From positions 1 through 26,131 of the forward strand of contig CAYXJR010000061.1 of the NCBI GenBank assembly GCA_964465145.1: DNA of 26,131 bases, written 5' to 3'. Shown piece after piece: positions 23,202 through 26,131 of this stretch (positions are counted from its first letter, which is position 1; each line of letters begins with the position of its first letter). Position numbers and translations under genes: made by a program. Origin of the DNA: JAUVKA01 sp964465145 (GTDB lineage Bacteria > Bacteroidota > Bacteroidia > Bacteroidales > UBA12481). The notes beneath the pieces are model-generated. The model saw only the letters and a program-made list of their open reading frames with translations. It was not told the origin of the DNA and searched no databases.

Positions 23202-25955
23202 ATGATTGACAGAGAGAAACAGGAAAGGTCTGCCAGCAAGCCACTGTGGGTTTACCTAAATGATGGAAGGGGGTCTTTCCGTTCCGATAATCCCGATCAT
23301 ACCAGCCGCCTGTATTTTCCACTTATGAATGAAGCCGGTATGAGATGTTCGGTAACCCCGGATTTGAAGGGGGATATCTCTGCAGGATTTAATAAATACC
23401 TGATGCAGCCTGTCGTTACAGAAGATCTTCACAGAACCCACAATAGCAGGTATTTTTGGCTGCGTATTAAGGGGCTTGCCCCATGGTCTATAAATGGACT
23501 GAGCCCTGTGCAGCAAGCTCTTAAATGGACTGATACACCCGAGCAATCTGAAGTTATTGCACGTCCTGGATGTTTTATTTTAAAAAAAAGACATCCCAAT
23601 ATCCCTTTGGAAACAGAAATGTGTTTGACGGTACCTGCTGGCAAAGACCAGGTGGAATTGTGGAAAATAACTATTGTAAACAAAGGGAATGAGGTAATTA
23701 TGCTTACTCCATTTGTGGCTCTGCCTCTTTATGGCAGGCATGCCGATAATCTTAGAGACCACCGCCAGGTTACCACCATGTTTCAGAATTGCTATCGGGA
23801 TGACAATGGAGTTCGTCTTAAGCCAACAATTGTTCATGATGAAACCGGTCATCGGCAAAATGAAACCAGTTATTTTACATATGCTTATGGAGAGAATCAA
23901 CAAAAACCAGATCGTATATGGACCCGTATGCAAGATTTCATTGGTGATGGAGGAAGCCTGAATAATCCAGAAACAGTATGGAAAGACCTGTCTGAGCCTG
24001 AAATTTCTACAGGACAGAGAAATGGGGTTGAAGCAGTAGCAGGGATGAGTTTTACTGAACTGGAACTGAAATCTGGCGAGAAAGTTGGTTTTGTAGTAGT
24101 GGTTGGAATAACCAATGAGGATAATGCTGAAGATATAGCTGAAAGATATAACTCATTGGACAAATTCGATCTTTCATTGAAGGACACCGATGAATATTGG
24201 TCAACTCTAACTCAGCAAGTCAGGTTCAAAACCGGACAGCCAGATTTTGACGAGTGGACAAAGTGGTTGGCTTTCCAGTTGAAATGCAGGCAAATCTATG
24301 GAAACAGCTTCCTTCCTGATTTTGGTTATGGCAGGGGAGGTCGTGGTTGGCGAGACCTTTGGCAGGATCTGTTGTCTATCTTCCTGGTGGATCCGTCAGG
24401 TGCTAGAGATGAAATCGTCAACAATCTTAAAGGTGTCAGGATAGATGGTAGTAATGCCACCATAATTGGTGACAAGCCAGGAGAATTCAAAGCTGATAGA
24501 AATAACATACCCCGTACCTGGTGTGATCATGGTGCATGGCCTATGTTTGCCCTCAACTTTTACATTCAACAAACCGGGGATATTGATGTGCTTTTCCAGT
24601 CTATCAATTACTGGAAAGACCAATTTATCAATCGCAGCCAAAGTATAGATAAGGGTTGGACACCAGCAGACGGGACCTGGCTGAAGTCCAATGAAGGAAA
24701 TGAATACAGGGGTACGGTTTTGGAACATGTGCTTATTCAACAGATTTCAGCTTTTTATAACGTTGGAAACCATAACATCCTGAAACTAGAGGGTGCCGAT
24801 TGGAACGACACTCTTGATATGGCCAGGAATAATGGAGAATCTGTTTGTTTTCAAAGTTTTTATGCAGGTAACCTGGATATCTTAATAAACTTGCTTAAAA
24901 CCCTAATAACCAGCGGAAAGAAAGAAGTATATATATTACAGGAAATTACTGTTTTACTTGATCGGACCAGAGGTCAACGACATGTAAATTACCAATCTCC
25001 GGAGCAAAAACAGGAATTATTAAGAAAATATTTTAAAAAAATAAAGTCAAAGGTATCTGGTAAACAGAAAAAGTTTGATCTGGATGATCTGATACGGGAT
25101 CTTGAAGAGAAAAGAAAGCATTCAGGGGAGCAGATTAGAAACAATGAATGGGTTAGTTCTGAGAAGGGTATTGAATTTTTTAACGGCCATTACGACGATC
25201 TGGGATATCCTATGCATGGTTTATTTGAGGAAGGATTCAGAATGGATCTGACTTCTCAGGTAATGCCTGTTCTGTTTGATATTGCTGATGATCAAAAGGT
25301 GGACGAATTGTATAAATCGGCGCGGAATATCCTTGGAAATACTGATTTTCCCGGACTGCGACTTTGCACAAAATATCCCGATATCGATATGAATATTGGG
25401 AGAATTACTGGTTTTGTATACGGTTATAAGGAACATGGAAGTAAGTGGATGCAGCAGAATATAATGTTCATCCATGGTCTTTTTAAGAAAGGGAAACTTG
25501 AATATGCTTACCAGATGTTCCATGATATATATTCTATTTCACAGGATAGTCAAACCGCTAAGACATTTCCAGAAATTGCATCTTTTTATGAACCGGATGA
25601 ACGTGGAGCCTATATGTACCTGACAGGTTCCTCTACATGGATTTTCATCAGTCTGCTGACTCAGATTTTTGGCATCAGAGGTGATAATGGAAACCTGCTG
25701 CTGAATCCAAAACTATCCGATTGGTTCTTTGATAAAAATGGAAATACCAGTATAGAATGCACCTTCCAAAACCAAAGGATCAGGATAGTCTATTCCAACA
25801 ATAAAAATAAACCTGCCAGTCAGTGCCAAATCCTTAAAATCATGGCGGATGGGCAGCTACTCTTTTCAGGGAAATCATTTAAAGTGCAGATTGATAAAGC
25901 TTTTATCAGGTCGTTTGATAAGGACCTGCTTTACATAGAGGTATCTTTAGGTTGA
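23202..25955 (+). CDS. Inverting beta-glucan phosphorylase (GH94/GH149/GH161-type), cytosolic
   Basis: The protein has 917 residues and no signal peptide. It has an N-terminal beta-sandwich (about 1-320), a linker helix and an (alpha/alpha)6 barrel. RGWRDLWQDLL (381-391) and EGADWNDTLDM (530-540) are the phosphorylase hallmarks, and Asp536 fits the general acid of the DWND motif in chitobiose and cellobiose phosphorylases. Such enzymes split a terminal beta-glucoside with phosphate to give glucose 1-phosphate, saving ATP. An insert at about 570-655 is rich in Lys/Glu and helical, and is absent from short cellobiose phosphorylases. The locus suggests laminaribiose or beta-1,3-oligoglucan as substrate, which would favour GH161, GH149 or laminaribiose-type GH94; the sequence alone does not decide. 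The start ATG is 6 bp after the GH-A stop. Confidence 0.85.
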   Translation: MIDREKQERSASKPLWVYLNDGRGSFRSDNPDHTSRLYFPLMNEAGMRCSVTPDLKGDISAGFNKYLMQPVVTEDLHRTHNSRYFWLRIKGLAPWSINGLSPVQQALKWTDTPEQSEVIARPGCFILKKRHPNIPLETEMCLTVPAGKDQVELWKITIVNKGNEVIMLTPFVALPLYGRHADNLRDHRQVTTMFQNCYRDDNGVRLKPTIVHDETGHRQNETSYFTYAYGENQQKPDRIWTRMQDFIGDGGSLNNPETVWKDLSEPEISTGQRNGVEAVAGMSFTELELKSGEKVGFVVVVGITNEDNAEDIAERYNSLDKFDLSLKDTDEYWSTLTQQVRFKTGQPDFDEWTKWLAFQLKCRQIYGNSFLPDFGYGRGGRGWRDLWQDLLSIFLVDPSGARDEIVNNLKGVRIDGSNATIIGDKPGEFKADRNNIPRTWCDHGAWPMFALNFYIQQTGDIDVLFQSINYWKDQFINRSQSIDKGWTPADGTWLKSNEGNEYRGTVLEHVLIQQISAFYNVGNHNILKLEGADWNDTLDMARNNGESVCFQSFYAGNLDILINLLKTLITSGKKEVYILQEITVLLDRTRGQRHVNYQSPEQKQELLRKYFKKIKSKVSGKQKKFDLDDLIRDLEEKRKHSGEQIRNNEWVSSEKGIEFFNGHYDDLGYPMHGLFEEGFRMDLTSQVMPVLFDIADDQKVDELYKSARNILGNTDFPGLRLCTKYPDIDMNIGRITGFVYGYKEHGSKWMQQNIMFIHGLFKKGKLEYAYQMFHDIYSISQDSQTAKTFPEIASFYEPDERGAYMYLTGSSTWIFISLLTQIFGIRGDNGNLLLNPKLSDWFFDKNGNTSIECTFQNQRIRIVYSNNKNKPASQCQILKIMADGQLLFSGKSFKVQIDKAFIRSFDKDLLYIEVSLG

Positions 25956-25961
25956 AACTTT

Positions 25962-25994
25962 AACCTGCCGGGTCCTTACAAGGCCTGGCAGGTT
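25962..25994 (+). terminator. Terminator-like hairpin at the end of the PUL
   Basis: AACCTGCC (25962-25969) pairs perfectly with GGCAGGTT (25987-25994), and the inner GGGTCCTT/AAGGCCT part can add G-U pairs. It begins 6 bp after the phosphorylase stop, and a short T-rich stretch follows (TAGCTATTTTC). It most likely ends the PUL transcript. Confidence 0.7.
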
Positions 25995-26023
25995 TAGCTA
26001 TTTTCACCCGAAAATCCAGTCCT

Positions 26024-26092
26024 ATGAAGACCTTTTTCCGTATTTCTTATCCCTTACTTTTGCCTTTAGCCTTTAGCAGGGCAAACGCATGA
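26024..26092 (+). other. 22-codon open frame resembling a signal peptide, right edge
   Basis: ATG at 26024 opens MKTFFRISYPLLLPLAFSRA followed by Asn-Ala and a TGA at 26090. It has the charge and hydrophobic pattern of a signal peptide, then ends at once. It may be a chance frame or the start of a broken exported-protein gene. Nothing further can be read before the window ends. Confidence 0.2.
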
Positions 26093-26131
26093 AAAAAAGT
26101 TAACGGATTTTGGACAGCCATAGCTGTGCTG

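Noticed and set aside
1..26131. tRNA, rRNA, insertion sequence, integrase or phage genes
   Set aside because: I looked for cloverleaf-like sequences, transposase motifs and integrase motifs and found none I could support by reading. The tail-fibre-like motif in the decayed gene is common in non-phage Bacteroidota secreted proteins.

Overview
The window looks like chromosome from a Bacteroidota, probably a Bacteroidales/Marinilabiliales-type polysaccharide degrader. It carries a SusC/SusD pair, a protein with a type IX secretion (T9SS) sorting tail, many lipoproteins with a short lipobox, promoter boxes of the Bacteroidota TAnnTTTG type, mostly weak Shine-Dalgarno sequences and AT-rich intergenic DNA. 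The exact lineage cannot be fixed from this stretch.

Left part (1-6358). A sialate O-acetylesterase-like gene runs off the left edge on the minus strand. It is divergent from a clear homologue of MtaB, the zinc-dependent methanol:corrinoid methyltransferase. Next on the minus strand are a decayed secreted-protein gene (one nonsense codon plus one frameshift), a short T9SS-sorted protein, and a two-gene operon of a FucP-type sugar/H+ symporter and a divergent uroporphyrinogen-decarboxylase-superfamily protein. Two methyltransferase-type folds next to a FucP-type importer suggest, as inference, catabolism of an O-methylated or methoxylated substrate. No corrinoid carrier protein (MtaC) is visible.

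Middle (6359-9568). A small XRE regulator is translationally coupled to the first of two tandem 137-residue paralogous membrane proteins that share an LDERE/RALRFAY/AHILP signature. A 6-bladed beta-propeller lipoprotein lies on the minus strand, followed by a 5'-truncated outer-membrane beta-barrel remnant. Short tandem repeats of 7-12 bp units cluster here and further left, often at gene 3' ends.

Right part (9754-25955). This is a polysaccharide utilisation locus (PUL), all on the plus strand: a membrane-spanning Reg_prop/Y_Y_Y/LuxR-type regulator, a PKD-domain lipoprotein (probable surface glycan-binding protein), a GH16 endo-beta-glucanase lipoprotein, SusC, SusD, a sugar-porter MFS, a clan GH-A glycosidase lipoprotein and a GH94/GH149/GH161-type phosphorylase. 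The proposed flow is surface cleavage of a beta-1,3(-1,4)-glucan such as laminarin, uptake by SusCD, periplasmic trimming, inner-membrane import, and cytosolic phosphorolysis to glucose 1-phosphate. No GH3 beta-glucosidase is present in the window. The 239-bp gap in front of the PKD gene holds two sets of phased direct repeats that are good candidates for the regulator's operator. The block ends in a terminator-like hairpin at 25962-25994.
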